Shown here: positions 30,701 through 44,519 of the stretch, piece by piece
Layout of the letters: each line of letters opens with the position of its first letter
Numbering within the stretch: the stretch's first letter is position 1
Assembly: GCF_025602895.1 (NCBI RefSeq)
Contig: NW_026516203.1
Coordinates: 186,001-250,000 of the forward strand
DNA from: Polychytrium aggregatum
Taxonomy: Eukaryota; Chytridiomycota; Chytridiomycetes; Polychytriales
Length of the DNA: 64,000 bases
Reading direction: 5' to 3'
Notes under the pieces: model-generated
The model's input: the letters and a program-made list of their open reading frames with translations, nothing else
Database searches by the model: none
Told to the model about the DNA's origin: nothing
Translations under genes and position numbers: made by a program

Positions 30701-31442
30701 CCCCCCCCCCGCACCAGGCCCCGGAGCAGAGCAGGAGCAGGAGCGAGTTCGAGAACGGATTCACAGCCGCGATCCGATCGGCGGTGATATCGGGCCAGAA
30801 GTAGAGTCGGGGAGAAGATACAGAGTCAGAGGGAGCTCGACTCTGCTGGTGCGACAGATCTCCGGCCTGCGAGAGAGGCTACCTTGGTGATGACCATTTC
30901 GATGCCGTCTTCGTTGGGCCCGCCTTGGGCAACCAGACCCTGCAAGTCGCGGAACGCCACTTTGTCATCTGCAAGCAGTTCCTCAAGCAAGACAAATCCC
31001 TTCTCCTTGGGCGAGAGATGTTGAAGCGGATCTTCGGCAACGGCGACCTGCTCGCCATCGGTACCAGTCACCAAGGCAGACTGCCCGGTATACCGCACAA
31101 TCTCGCCAGACTTGTCGACCTCAAAAACGTAGAAATCCTTTGTCCTAATCCGTCGACGAAGCCAGGGAAGGGTTGAAGTGAGCGCCAGGGCCGCGGTCCC
31201 AAAAGCCAGGAAGCACAGGTGGCATTGCGCTGACGGCAGTGCGCGAGCGCCTCATACCATTGCTTGATGATGCCCGACCATGACGGGCGGTCAGGGTCCA
31301 GGAACTGGGTGATGCCGACTTGGTCCTCGACAAGATAGGCGCTGGGCGAATTGGCGAGCCTGAGTCTCTTGTTTGCGGCTTCCTGGCTCTCGACGAGGGC
31401 ACGCTTGGACACCACGATGGGCACGGATCGCCTGTTTGCCAT
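27785..31442 (-). CDS. PUS7: tRNA/mRNA pseudouridine synthase Pus7 (TruD family)
   Basis: Isomerises uridine to pseudouridine in tRNA, U2 snRNA and mRNA, mostly in the nucleus. Twelve exons close in frame to 669 residues: 31442-31258, 31144-30883, 30689-30539, 30349-30202, 30099-29959, 29796-29734, 29639-29449, 29250-29078, 28971-28607, 28483-28424, 28169-28078, 27963-27785. Family landmarks: VGITQFLDPDRPSWSGIIKQ, FTLLKENKDTMDAL, FAGTKDRRAVTTQ (holding the catalytic Asp), LELGDLQGNHFVITLR, GFINYYGMQRFGT, RQMYVHAYQSFVWN, LPMPGFDVTYP, SYRKVFVKPKDVSW and LPSSSYATVALREIMK. An alternative start 29 codons upstream (31529) would add a Pro/Arg-rich lead. One donor (GTTTGG, 28077) is non-typical but required by phase. 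It converges with RPN8 (231 bp gap). Confidence 0.95.
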
Positions 31443-31993
31443 GCCGGGAATGCTGCTGCTCCAGGGGGGTATCCGGGCGAGAGTGGGCAAACCGAGTCGA
31501 CCGAGCGGGCGTGGGGTGAGATGGAGCATGAAGCCGTTTGGGCGGCCGGCGGTGGTGTCTGAGGGGAGGGGTCTGCCCTGCAACGAAGGGAGCACGCTGC
31601 CGCCGCTGCTTCTGCTGGGACCAATCCTGGCCAATCGGCGGAGGGCGTGTTTTTTCGTCGTCAACGGCTGCGCACATGGCTTTCGATCTCCGCCCGCTGC
31701 GCACGGTTGCTGCGCGTCCTTTTTTTCGGCAGCACGTCCATCCGGCCCGGCTTCTTGGGCGGCTGGGCTGCCTCCGCTCCTGGGTGTTGCTGCCATCTGC
31801 CTGTCCTGATTGCGCACCGGCCTTCCGAGTCTGCAAAACCCGCATCTGTTGGCCGCCCCAGACGCACCCACTTGCGCGAATTCGCTCGAGAACGACCCCT
31901 TCGACCGGCACCGGCATTCGCTCGCACGGATACGCACGCACTCGATTTGAGCACCTCTCCGCCCCCTCATATCAGCCGTACCACGAAGGCAAC
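31443..31993. other. divergent promoter between PUS7 and DHS
   Basis: 551 bp between the two start codons, transcribed outward in both directions. No TATA box stands out. Confidence 0.55.
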
Positions 31994-33829
<1,836 letters not shown>

Positions 33830-34189
33830 ACACACTGGAGCAATCCCCGAGGTCTCCTATTTGATGAACGTTGGTTTCAGCGATGACATAGCCCCTGTCA
33901 TGAGCTCGGCAGAAGATGCGGCAGCGCAGTGGCGACCAAGTCTGCGTCGAGCAGTTGCTTGTATTTACTTTATTTGATCAAAACAAGTCGCACCCTGATC
34001 TGTATCTTCTGGTCCAGTCTTGTTTGCGACAGAGACCAATCCCTACAGGCCATATAAAAGCTGGCCAAACATCTTCTGATCCAGCGCCAGGAGTGCGAGG
34101 AAATCGGGCTGATTCACATCGATGTGGTTCCAAATGGATGTGAGACGTTGTCAGAGACGCAAAGGCGAGATTCATGTGCGCCGATCATC
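33830..34189. other. convergent 3' region of DHS and TTI2-like gene
   Basis: 360 bp shared by the two 3' ends. No coding signal recognised. Confidence 0.5.
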
Positions 34190-37100
34190 TCAATGCAGCA
34201 ACCACCAGTGCCCTGCTTGTAGGCGGATCGAGGATCGTACCTTTGTGACGTCGCCAAGACAGTCCTTGAGAAGGGCAAGAATACGCCTCAGTTTCGCCTG
34301 CAGTGCTTCACGCACTTGAGGAGACAGTCACAGACACAATTGGTCAGTCTTGCTGCACTCGAGCCAGTACCAGCGAACGAGCAGAACCTGCGGATGCCCA
34401 ATCCAGTCCAGCCGCCATGTTACGACGAGCAACAGTACCTTCAGGTGCTGCTCGGAGGAGCGAGTTGTGCTGGTCCACCTCCAGCTGTCTCCAGTTCTCG
34501 GCGACGCTGGCATAGATCATGCCGCGATAGTCCTTGACCCTGTCAAGTGGAATATGCTTGAGTCACTAGCAATAATCGGTCGGCCATCGATCTGAGACTG
34601 CTTCCATCCACGCACCTCATCCAGTACAGCCGGATCACGATGACGATCGTTTCGCTCGCCACCAGCTGTGTTTGCAAGTCGAAGCGATGGGTCTTGAGCA
34701 GATCACAGCAATATCCCAGAGTTGGCTTCATGAACCGAATGCCGGTAACTCCCAGTGTCCAAAGAACCTTTTGCAGGATCCGCAGGTACATCTGAGGCGG
34801 GAGAGCGAGAGAGACGGGGATCAACTCGGACATCTGGCGATCAAAGATTTTTGAATTCGACAACATGAACGTACCTGAATGTCGGCAACCTTCCCTCCAG
34901 CCGACATGGATAGCCCTGTCATGATCCCGTCTTTCAGCAAGCGTTCCAGACTCTCATACTGCTCCATCGATCCAGCATCAAACATCACGCTTGATAGCTC
35001 GTAGCTTGTCCACAGCGACTCATTCATGAGATCGTGTTCGTTAAAGTAGTTCCAGCCGAGATGAAGGGTCTGAATGGGACGCCATCGGTGAGCAGTTCAA
35101 TTAAACCCACTGACGCCAAGCACACACATTGCGAACCAGTGCCATCGCCGTTTCAGAACTTGGGCGCTGCGCAGCATATGGATGCAGTTCTTGCCTCTGA
35201 GAATACTGAGCCGATGCCCATGCGTCGGAATCGCTCTGGAGACACATGTTGCAGGACGCGCCTCAGAATGCGAGTGCCTTCGAGCTTGTAGCGCACTTGG
35301 TGGTCATCCATCAGCGTTAGCGTAATAGGCACAAGCTCATGGAGGTGCTCGTCGCACTCGGTTTGCTGATCAAAGAACCGGTTGATACTTGTTAGCTGCT
35401 GGCTGGATAGCTCGATTGGCTTGATAGCTGGCGCTTGCGTTTGGGTGGATATCCTCCTGCCACATACCCCTCTGCCCCATATCCCGGACGACCTACCTCC
35501 AAGAACTGAGCTTGCCACGCCAAGATCTCGACTGCGTCAACTCTCTTCATCTTCCAGTCCTGAAGAGTATAGTACCCATCCTCGACACTGGTATTCGCCA
35601 AAAGACTCTTCTGGATCTCGACAGGCTGTCGTCTGGCAAGTTGCGCCTCGAGGTTGGCTGGCTGGATACGCGATGATTTCGCAAAGTGTGGCTGCAGCAG
35701 TCGCAGCGTCTTGCCAAAGTTGCGTTTGACGATCTCGTCAGCCGAGTCCCCCGAAAGCGCTTTCAAAATCGCTGGTTTGCAGGGTTTATGGGAGCAAACG
35801 ATCGCGGACGTATCAAAAGAGGAGAGCCATGTATATGGTGACTAAAGTACTACCTACAATGGCCATACGAATGGCCATTCTCAATCTCACTGGAGTTGGA
35901 GTGCCCAACACCCACACGTACCTTCGACCGTGGTGCGAGAAAGATCCGATGTCCATCTCCCAGAACGGTCGCCCAGGAAGCTCGAGATGACTGTCAGCAC
36001 CTCGAACTCGTGCTTGCGGGCGCTGACAGCCGAGGCCCGAGAGATCCACATCGCAAGCATTTTGAGAATATCGCTTGCGTGCTCCTTGAATGCGGCTCGA
36101 CATCGCAGAGTCCGATCGTCTGGGGCTGCAAGCATGGCGCCAGAGTTATAAGCGACCCCGGTCTACATGGGCACTACTGATCTCCACCGGCAAAGACGCT
36201 CACCTTCTTCGACATCCCCTCCAAACTCGACGGGAACTACCAGCAGACTTGTCCAGCAGGTCACCAGCTCGACTGGCTGTGCTGTCGCCCCACTTGAGCC
36301 CAAGTCGGAATCGCTGCCGGTCAGCACCTCGCCTGTGAATGATACTTGGTCGGTTGATGGCGCATAGTACTCATCCAGGAATATCTGGCAGAGCGCAAGC
36401 GATGCGATTCGACAGTCGGCGAACGTGTGGCCCAGCAGACCGGCGAACGCTTGGGCAGCGATTGACTCGGAGACATCGTTGTCTGGATGCGCGGCCATGC
36501 GGCGGGCCAGATGCTTGATGATCGAGGCTGCCGTTCGCTTGCAATCGGTCATGCAGGCCTGGTCCATATCACTTCGCTGGTCCTCGGCGTATATCGGCGT
36601 GAGGAGGTCAAGAACCTCGCACAGGATCTGGGCCGACAGCGGCGATATCGACAGATACCCAAGCAATGCCCTGAGACTCTTGGCCACAAGTTGCTCTGGC
36701 TGGGGCGATGCATTTTCCGCAGCTGTGTCGTTCGACAGATGTGCTCGAACCAGAGTGGTGATCTGCAAATGGCCATAATCCAGACCTAGATCAGTGTGGA
36801 GGCTCCCGACTCGGGGTCCTGAGATTGATTCGACCACCAATTCCTGCATTCATTTCTGCCAATGGCCTTGGCTCGCATAATTCCCCACCTTCTGGTAGAA
36901 CAAAATCCAGTCCGTCCCCAGTGAATGCAGCTTGGCAGCAGTGGTCTGAGCGGCTCGGCTGATCTGGGGGACGTCGTCGGCCACGGCCATGAGCACAACG
37001 AGCTTGTAGGGATTGAGCAACTCGTCCTGTGTTGGCGACAGTGCCTCGATCTGCTGCTGAAGAAAGACGACGATTCTCTCTCGGACCTTCCAGCTTTGAT

Positions 37101-37546
37101 GATCGTAGAGTGAAATCAGATCGATTGCTGCAGGTGAGCCGGGATGGCAAGCCGGAGCATGGCAGAAAGGATGCGCTGTCAGGAGAAAGTGCGGACATGA
37201 TCGGGACGATGCAAAGGTTTCCGAGCCGAGACAATGCATGAGCCACGGAACCAGAGGGAGGCCTACATGTCAGCTCAAACCCAATCGGCTTGTTGCAGGT
37301 CCTTTGCAGCTGAGCCAGCGCATCGAGCAGATCAAACGATGCAAGCACAAGCTTGGAGTGTGTGTCGGAGAGAGGGTTCAGCGTCCGTCGCAGGATATCG
37401 GATGCAGCTTGGATGCAGAGTGGCAGCTCGGCCGATCCGCCGGTGAGGGCCTGGATCTGTTTGCACAGATCTTCGAGCCGACGGACCCGCTCGTCCGTAT
37501 CGAGGCGACTGTCCAGGACGTCGGCCGCGAGCATGGGCATGGGCAT
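34190..37546 (-). CDS. TTI2-like HEAT-repeat protein (Tel2-interacting, TTT complex)
   Basis: Tti2 works with Tel2 and Tti1 in the TTT co-chaperone that stabilises PIKK kinases (TOR, ATM, ATR). Exons with matching phase: 37546-37267, 37127-36889, 36843-36204, 36125-35922, 35771-35497, from 35395, then about 35075-34876, 34770-34630, 34580-34455 and about 34308-34190. The C-terminal half resembles Tti2: MDDHQVRYKLEGTRILRRVL, GIRFMKPTLGYCCDLLKTH, QLVASETIVIVIRLYWMR, VKDYRGMIYASVAENW and a final VREALQAKLRRILALLKDCL. The first 450 residues are additional HEAT-like helices (DHQSWKVRERIVVFLQQQI, ADDVPQISRAAQTTAAKL). The total is near 780 residues, longer than human TTI2 (about 508). Phases join the two halves, but a fused gene model cannot be excluded. 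Confidence 0.65.
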
Positions 37547-38246
37547 GAGGAGACTTGATCGGGGTCAATCTGCAATGCCACGGGGCGGCTCTGGCGTGTC
37601 GATTTTGAAACCGTTGCTTCACGCGGATGGACTCTGTCATTGAAATGCGACCCACTTGATCGCTGCTGGCCGAGTGGATGATAGTATATGATCGAGTGGA
37701 TGATAGCATATGATCGAGTGGATGATAGCATATGATTGAGTGGATGATAGTATATGATCGAGTGGATGATAGTATATGATCGAGTGGATGATAGTATATG
37801 ATCGAGTGGTCCGACCCAACTGCGACGAGTTTGTCCAAGAGAATCCTCACTCTGCCTGGCACTGCAAAAATCCCGACTGCCGAAGCGATCGTTCGTTGTT
37901 GCTGATGGCCTGTTGGACGCAGGCTCTCAGCGACGACACTGCACCGGTTTTTTCCTGTGTTAATCTCGCTGCACCACAGCGGTGATGGCTCGAGGCTGGT
38001 GTATTGATCCGGGCCGGGTGTCCCGCACATGGGATGAAACTGCGACGCTGCTGTGGCTGGAAGGGCATGCTCTGCCAGAGCAAGTGCCCAGCGGCCACGG
38101 CAACCCGCTCATATACAAAAGTTGGACAATAACGGAAGAAACAACAAAGAGAACATCGAAGGAACAAACAGCGGAAACAACAAAGACGAAATCAAAGAAA
38201 AGACTCGTGGGAGGTGCCGGGTGTGCCTCCACTGGCACCGGGCCGT
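37547..38246. other. intergenic with minisatellite
   Basis: Upstream of the TTI2-like gene and downstream of the P5B ATPase; see the 22-bp repeat. Nothing else recognised. Confidence 0.5.
37672..37809. repeat. 22-bp minisatellite, six units
   Basis: Six tandem copies (starts 37672, 37694, 37716, 37738, 37760, 37782) of GAGTGGATGATAGTATATGA plus TC, with only T/C changes between units, then a 6-bp partial copy. AT-rich for this region. Confidence 0.95.
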
Positions 38247-41200
38247 TCAGAGACGATAGCTCTCCCGGTTGAGGGGCCAGCGCTGCTTGGCCCAGTTGCG
38301 GATCGGACCGAGCACCACCAGACCCTCAAACAGGAGCAGGGCAATGAGGTTGCCCATGCACAGCGCCCAGAACTTCCAGCGGAAATCCATGGGCATGACG
38401 TTGTGGCCGTCGTTGGAATAGTACTCGGAGGGCGCCCCCCAGAACGACGAGTATCCGAGCGACTGCAGGGCTTCGGGCGTGCCGCAGTTGATGTGGAAGA
38501 TGCATCCAAACAGATTGGGGTTGCCCAGGGTCAGGAACGACAGCAGCGCCGCAAGGATCACGTAGACGCCGATGAAGATGTAGTTCTTCAGGAAGCCTGA
38601 GCGGTAGCGCGAGCCCAGGTTGAAGGCGGCGGCGGCGTGGAAGATCTGGAAGATCGAGAGGATGCCGATGACCTCGGCCTCAAAGTTGTCGCCGAGCTCC
38701 CACCACCGACGGACATCGGCGTTGGCTCCATTGAACTCGTGGCAGACGAACCACGGCTGGCGGAAGAGCATCACAACCGCACCGACCAGGAAGACCAGGT
38801 CGATGAAGATTTGACCGACGACTGATGTAATGGTCTCGACGCCTATCGCGTGGGAGCAGCGCCGGGTTAGCCGTGTCTCGGTGCGGCAAGCAGCAGCCCG
38901 CGATGATGGATGAGTTCATTGATGATACAGGGATGCGCGGATACATGAATGATATATGGGTGCACGGAGGATGCCGCTCTCAGATGCAGCACATGGACTC
39001 ACCGATCAGTCGGGCCGTAGGGCGGCTCTCGGAAAGCGTTGGGGCCGGTTTGGCCATCGTCAGCGCCCAGCTGATGGGGATGGTGCTTCCGTCGATAAGG
39101 ATCCACGTCCACTGGTTCAGACTGACGGTGAAGTAGGCTTGCACGAGGCCCGAGAAGGCCAAGACTTCGCCGTACATGATCAGGTACTTGTAGTTTGCAA
39201 AGGAGACATCCAGCGAGCAGCGGCCCTCCTTGATCATCTCCACACATGCGTTGATGGAGCGGTCCCTGCTGCTGAAGTGCGAGACCACAGAGGATTCGGC
39301 CTCGCTCAGAGCAATGCCGGCGTGAGCGGCCTTGAGGGCACCGGCGTCGTTTCCGCCGTCGCCGCACATGGCTGTGACCGCGTGCTGCATGTGGAGGCGT
39401 ACGCACTGAATCTTGTCCTCAGGGGACATTCTGGCAAAGACGCGGATGTCTGAAGATGGCAACATTGTCAGCGACAAGCCCGCATCCATCCACACCCCTG
39501 CGTTGATCCGATGTATGCTCTCGTCGCAAACAATGGGCTGGGCTTCAAACACGAGCGCCAGTTCGGTATATCGCGCTTCCACAGACACCGTCTCCGGCTT
39601 GAAAGTCGCCCATGTCGCCGCGTCCCGCGAGCCAACACTGCAGGCGGTCAGAGCAGGCACTTACCAAGCAGGAGCTTGCGCATCAGACCATCGGCAATCA
39701 GCAGGTTGAAGGCCTTGCCTGTCACAGCGAGCTCCACGGGGTTGCCGGCTCCGGTGTGGCTCAGCTCAACCAGGTTCATGACCGTGGCCAGACCCACGGC
39801 CGAATCGTCGTCGTGGTTCTTCCAGACAATCTGTCCGCTGGCGTTCACATCGGCATACAGCACCACAACCGGCTTTCCTTGCTCTGGCGTGCCCATGGCT
39901 CCACGGAGCGGAATCATCTCGCACTGCTTGGCCACATGCACGCCCGTGAGCAGGTTGTCGCCCGTGATCATGACCGTGCGGCAGCCGCCGTCGCGCAGGT
40001 GGCGCAGGGCCGCAACGGTATCCTCCTTGAGCTCGTTTCGGAACACAATCAAGCCGGCAAACTCGGCGCCCTGCTCGATGCGGTCGCGGTCCCAGGACTG
40101 AATATCGGCAGCGGACAGGTTGGGAGGCAGCTGGCGGACGGCAAAGCCGAGTACGTAGCAGCCAGAGGCGGTGTGCTCTGTCAGCACGCTCTCAAAGTTG
40201 TTGGGGATGCTTGCAGGATCAACCAGCTCACGGATCTTCTCGGGAGAGCCTGTAGAGCCGTCGCCACCACCGCCATTTCGTTAGCCCTGTGCCGTACTGG
40301 GTCGTGGATCACGCAGTAATGAAGTCATTGGCGGCGACCGCAGCCAGAGGCAAGATCATCGTACCTTTCATTTGCACATACAGGTGGCCGTCGTCGTCGC
40401 GGATAACCGACGTCATGTAGCCGTGGGCATGGATGAACTCGAAGCGTTTGACGATATGCAGCGGTCGGTCGTTGGGTGGGTAAATCGTGGACGAATGGCC
40501 AGCCTCTCCAGAACCCAGGGTGGCGTTGGTGAACTTGAACATCTCGACGTCGACAAAGTTGCCGACAAACTCGTCGTTGACCGAGGTGATCGAATGGCAG
40601 GTCAGCATCGCGAGCTGGATCGCACGGGGGAACTTTGTCCACTGGAAGAGCGCCGGGGCAAACACGGGTCCGGTGTAGCCGTCACGATCGACAGGCTGGA
40701 TGGCACGGAACTGGAGACCCTCCTTGGTGAGGGTGCCGGTCTTGTCGAAGCAAAAGATCTTGGTCTTGCCGGCCAGGGTGATGCGGGCCAGATCAACACA
40801 CATGATGCCCTTCTTGGCCAAACGCTCGGCCGCCACACTCTGGCCAATGACGAGAACTGCGGGCAGCAGCGGCGACAACACTTGCGAGATGGTAAACATG
40901 CCGTAAAACCACGAGTCGACGCCCTCGACGTCCATGAACTTGACGCCGATAATGAGCATGACAAAGCCCCAGATGATCAGGACGGGGATGACCATCTTGA
41001 GGTGCTCCGTAAAGGTGAAGGAGATGGCGGTGGGGTAGAGGATGTCGCGCACGAGGCGGCCCTTGCAAGTGTTCGGGCCGGTGGCCAGCACAACCGCCAT
41101 CGTGGGCGAGTTTTCGGTGTCGGGCTGGGTCTGGAGAATGTGGCATCCGGCGTAGAGGGTGTTGGCCTTGGGAGGCTCCGAGACCGAGAAGGTCTTGGCA

Positions 41201-43928
41201 TCGTTCTTGATGGGGAACTTTGCCACGGGGAGGGCCTCGCCTAAGGGCAGGAATTGAAGTACGCACTGTCAGGAAGCAGTGTGGCATGGCCCGCAGGGCC
41301 AGAAACTGCGGGCGCGACTAATGCAGCTTGGTGCACGCTCAACTGAAGCCGCTCTGGGCGCATTCAATCGACGCGGTCCCCAGTGCATGGACTCACCTGT
41401 CAAGGAACTTTCGTCGGCAACGGCACCGCCGTCAACAAGGACACAGTCGACACTCAAGACATGCTCGCTCGATTCAACAGCAACAACGTCTCCAGGGACC
41501 AGCTCGATCGAGTTGACGGTCTCCCAGCGGCCGCCTCGCTTAACCTTGCACATGTTGGAGAACGTCACCATCTCGAGCACGCGCTTTTGGGCACGGAGCC
41601 CAACCATAACCTTGACCAGACCCGATGCCACGATGACGATCGTCAGGACCAGGCCCATTTGGTAGTACGCGTAGTAGTACCAGATCGAGAGGGTGAGGAA
41701 CTGGTAGATGTAAAAGTATCCCGTGAATCTGTATGGAGGCCAGGGAGCGGACAGAGAAGCCAGTACAAGTCAGCGCACCGTGCCAACGAAGCCGGATCCA
41801 CAAGGGCCTGCGCTAGTGCATCAGCAATGCAAGCAGACCGAGACGCACTCATTCTTGACGGCCGTGAAGAGAGTGTCTCCTCGGAACTCGACGGCGTTGG
41901 GGCCCATCAGGTTGGCGCGGTTCATGGCCTCGCCCTCGGCAAGCCCTTCGAGCGAGGCATGCAGATCCGAGTTGGTCAAGGCGATGGGCGGCTGGTGCTG
42001 TTCAAAGGTCTCGGCACGCTCGTCAAAGACGTATCGGATGCACTCGATCTCGATGTACTTGATTCCGTTGGGGGTGTGCTTGACCGGTACGACGTAGACA
42101 GAGCGGTCGAGCCTGTAGGGCGGTTGCGGCACCCATGGGTAAGACAATGCGGATGCATGGTTTGGATCAAGCCGAGGGGCTTAGGCACAACACAGCCAAT
42201 TGTGGCAGTGATGGGCACTATTGCGACCCAGCACGGCACTCCGCCAGGCAGCTGACCTGAGGAACTTTTTGAACCGGCGCTCCATCTTCTGCCAGCGGTT
42301 GACCAGGGGACCCATCGAGGTGAGGTAGACGGCTCTCTCGACCTTCTTCTCGACCTGGACGATTGTGGCCTGTCGCAGCGAACAGCGGCGGCCAAAGTAC
42401 GTGCCGGTTTTGTTTTGGGTGGCTCGGATGGAGAAGAACCAGATCATGCAAATGTGCCAAATGAGGATGAAGACCTGGCTCAGGTTGTCGTGGTTCACAA
42501 AGATCATGGTTTCCTCCTTGTAGGTGAACTGGGCAAAGACGCCGTAGTAGTCGCCGATCAGCAGACCCAGCAGGGCCATCAGAGTCACGCTCGTCAGCAG
42601 CACGCTGTAGCGCACGATGGAACCGATCCAGTCGGTTTTGAAGCCGAGGAAGCGGAGCGATGCAGAGGAATCGGGGGCACAGAGATCCTGGAGCTCGACG
42701 TTGTTTTCGTCGGTGATGGTGAAGAAGGTCTTTTCGGAGGAAAAGGACGACTTTGTCGTGGGCGGGATGTCACGATATCTCTGCAAGTCCAACGAGGAGG
42801 GGAGGAATTAGTCTTGCGCCAGTGGGGCAGGATGATTGCTGCAGCACAGCCTTGTCGCCCATGGCCGTGGTGTCGCAGGCTCGGCAGTACGGCCTCGCAA
42901 GAAAGACTTTGGCAGCGTGGGTCAGGGGGCTGGGCTGTGTGGTCTCGGAACCCTGTCCTTTCGCCACCAGACAACGGAGCATGCAGCGGGACAAACAAGC
43001 TGGAGCACAGAACCGGCCAGGCTGGCTGGGAGCCGACAGAGTGGCTGGGCCGGCAGAGACAGGTGCCCTTACCGTGCTGTCGTAGAACTTGAAGCAGCCA
43101 TGGATAGCGAGGATCATGACCTCGACACCAAGGACGATGTAGAAGCTGGCAAAATCGGGCGAGAAGACCGAAAAGGTGCCGGGCTGCAGGCGAGGAAGGC
43201 ACACTTGGAAGAACGGGTCGTTGAACGTGGGACTGGCCGACAGTCCCAGAGCCGAGTAGCAGAATGCCGCCAGCACCGTCTGGGACGAGGTGGGGCCCTG
43301 CTTGGGCTCGGTGACATTGATCCGGATGGGCTGGCAGGGGTACAGAGTGAGCTGGCTGGAGGGGAAGCTGCCGCTGCTGATGGACGAGTTGCCGATGCCA
43401 CTGTAGCCGTAGGAGCACGAGCAGGTCGACTGTACATTCGCACAGGACGACTGGCAAGTGCCGTCGGGGCAGTAGCTCTGGCCGTTGGGACAGGAAGGGC
43501 GGAAGGACGACGGGCAAAGCTTGATGTCAGCGACACACAGATTGGGGCATGGGACATTCTGCTGGACGATGTTGGGACAGATATTGCCGCTGAGATCAAA
43601 GTCGTTGACTGTTTGGGAAGAGGCGGCGTCGGCGCAGGGATAGGTCGACAGAAGGAAGGACGAAGCGAGATAGAGCCAAGGTCAGTGCCGGCGATGTAGC
43701 TCAGCGCTTGGGGTGATGGCAATACAGGTAATTGGCAGCCGTGGCCCTGGTGCTGGTATCAACAAGACCTCAACAGCTGCACAAGAGTCCGAGACTGTAG
43801 AGCCAGCGACGATCCAAGCCCAGATAGCAGAGCGAGTTGGACCTACTTTTGTTGAGGAAAGGCTTGCCCTCGACCAGTGCGGCGACGAGGAGCAGCGCTA
43901 CCCAGCCGGTTGCAGACAGCCGGGCCAT
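38247..43928 (-). CDS. P5B-type cation/polyamine-transporting ATPase with cysteine-rich N-terminal domain
   Basis: P-type ATPase of the ATP13A2/Ypk9 group, which export polyamines or cations from endo-lysosomal compartments. Nine exons close in frame to 1,413 residues (43928-43847, 43608-43073, 42780-42257, 42112-41849, 41728-41397, 41240-40365, 40249-39665, 39449-39003, 38842-38247). Signal peptide MARLSATGWVALLLVAALVEG. Residues about 28-130 carry many Cys (CPNGQSYCPDGTCQSSC, CSCSYGYSG), then the first TM (IVLGVEVMILAIHG). Actuator VADESSLTGES; phosphorylation motif FCFDKTGTLTKEGLQ; ATP-binding region; hinge ITGDN and MCGDGGNDAGALK, then five to six TM segments. The M4 motif reads SPLLPA, where classical P5B pumps have PPALP, so substrate choice may differ. 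The start is chosen at the signal-peptide ATG. Confidence 0.9.
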
Positions 43929-44519
43929 GGGAGAGACACGATCGATGGGAGATGAAGCGGGAAGAGAAACGATAGGGCAGCGGCGAGAGGACGAAGACGA
44001 CGAGCAGGAAGATGGCTTGCGCCGAGGGTGTCGAGGGTGTCGAGGGGCGATGGGAGGACGGCGATGCGGGTGGCTGGGAAAGGGAAGGGAACGAGCAAGG
44101 ACCGCCAAGCAGGGCGATGCGTGGGGCACGAGCGGACCTGTACAAACGAGGCAGACCAAGTCCGTACACGCTGGAGGAGACCAGGGCAGGACCGAGATGG
44201 AGGAGGACGGGGGGGGGCGAAATCGGGATGGCCGGAGCCAGATCGAGAAGCAGGACAGATCAAACGCAGGGCCGCAGAAGGACAACAGCACAATGGGGCC
44301 GCCGCATGCATCCCAAGCAATCCAGCTTGGGGGTCAGCCAACAAAGGGGCGTTGGATCGAGCGCGGTGTCGTGTGATCGGCGAAGGAGTTGGCGAAGGTG
44401 TTGGCGAAGGTGTTGGTGGACGGGCAGCAGCGATGTAGACATCAAGGTCGTGTTGGATGCCATAGTGCTGGCGGCGCATTTGCAGATGCTGGTAACAACA
44501 CCCGCATCATCGCTAATAT
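43929..44519. other. intergenic, P5B ATPase promoter
   Basis: GC-rich and purine-rich plus strand. A short tandem repeat of a GGCGAAGGTGTT unit sits at about 44379-44420. No gene seen. Confidence 0.5.

Noticed and set aside
37672-37809. Possible CRISPR-like array
   Set aside because: Units are directly abutting with no unique spacers, so it is a minisatellite; CRISPR is not expected in a eukaryote.
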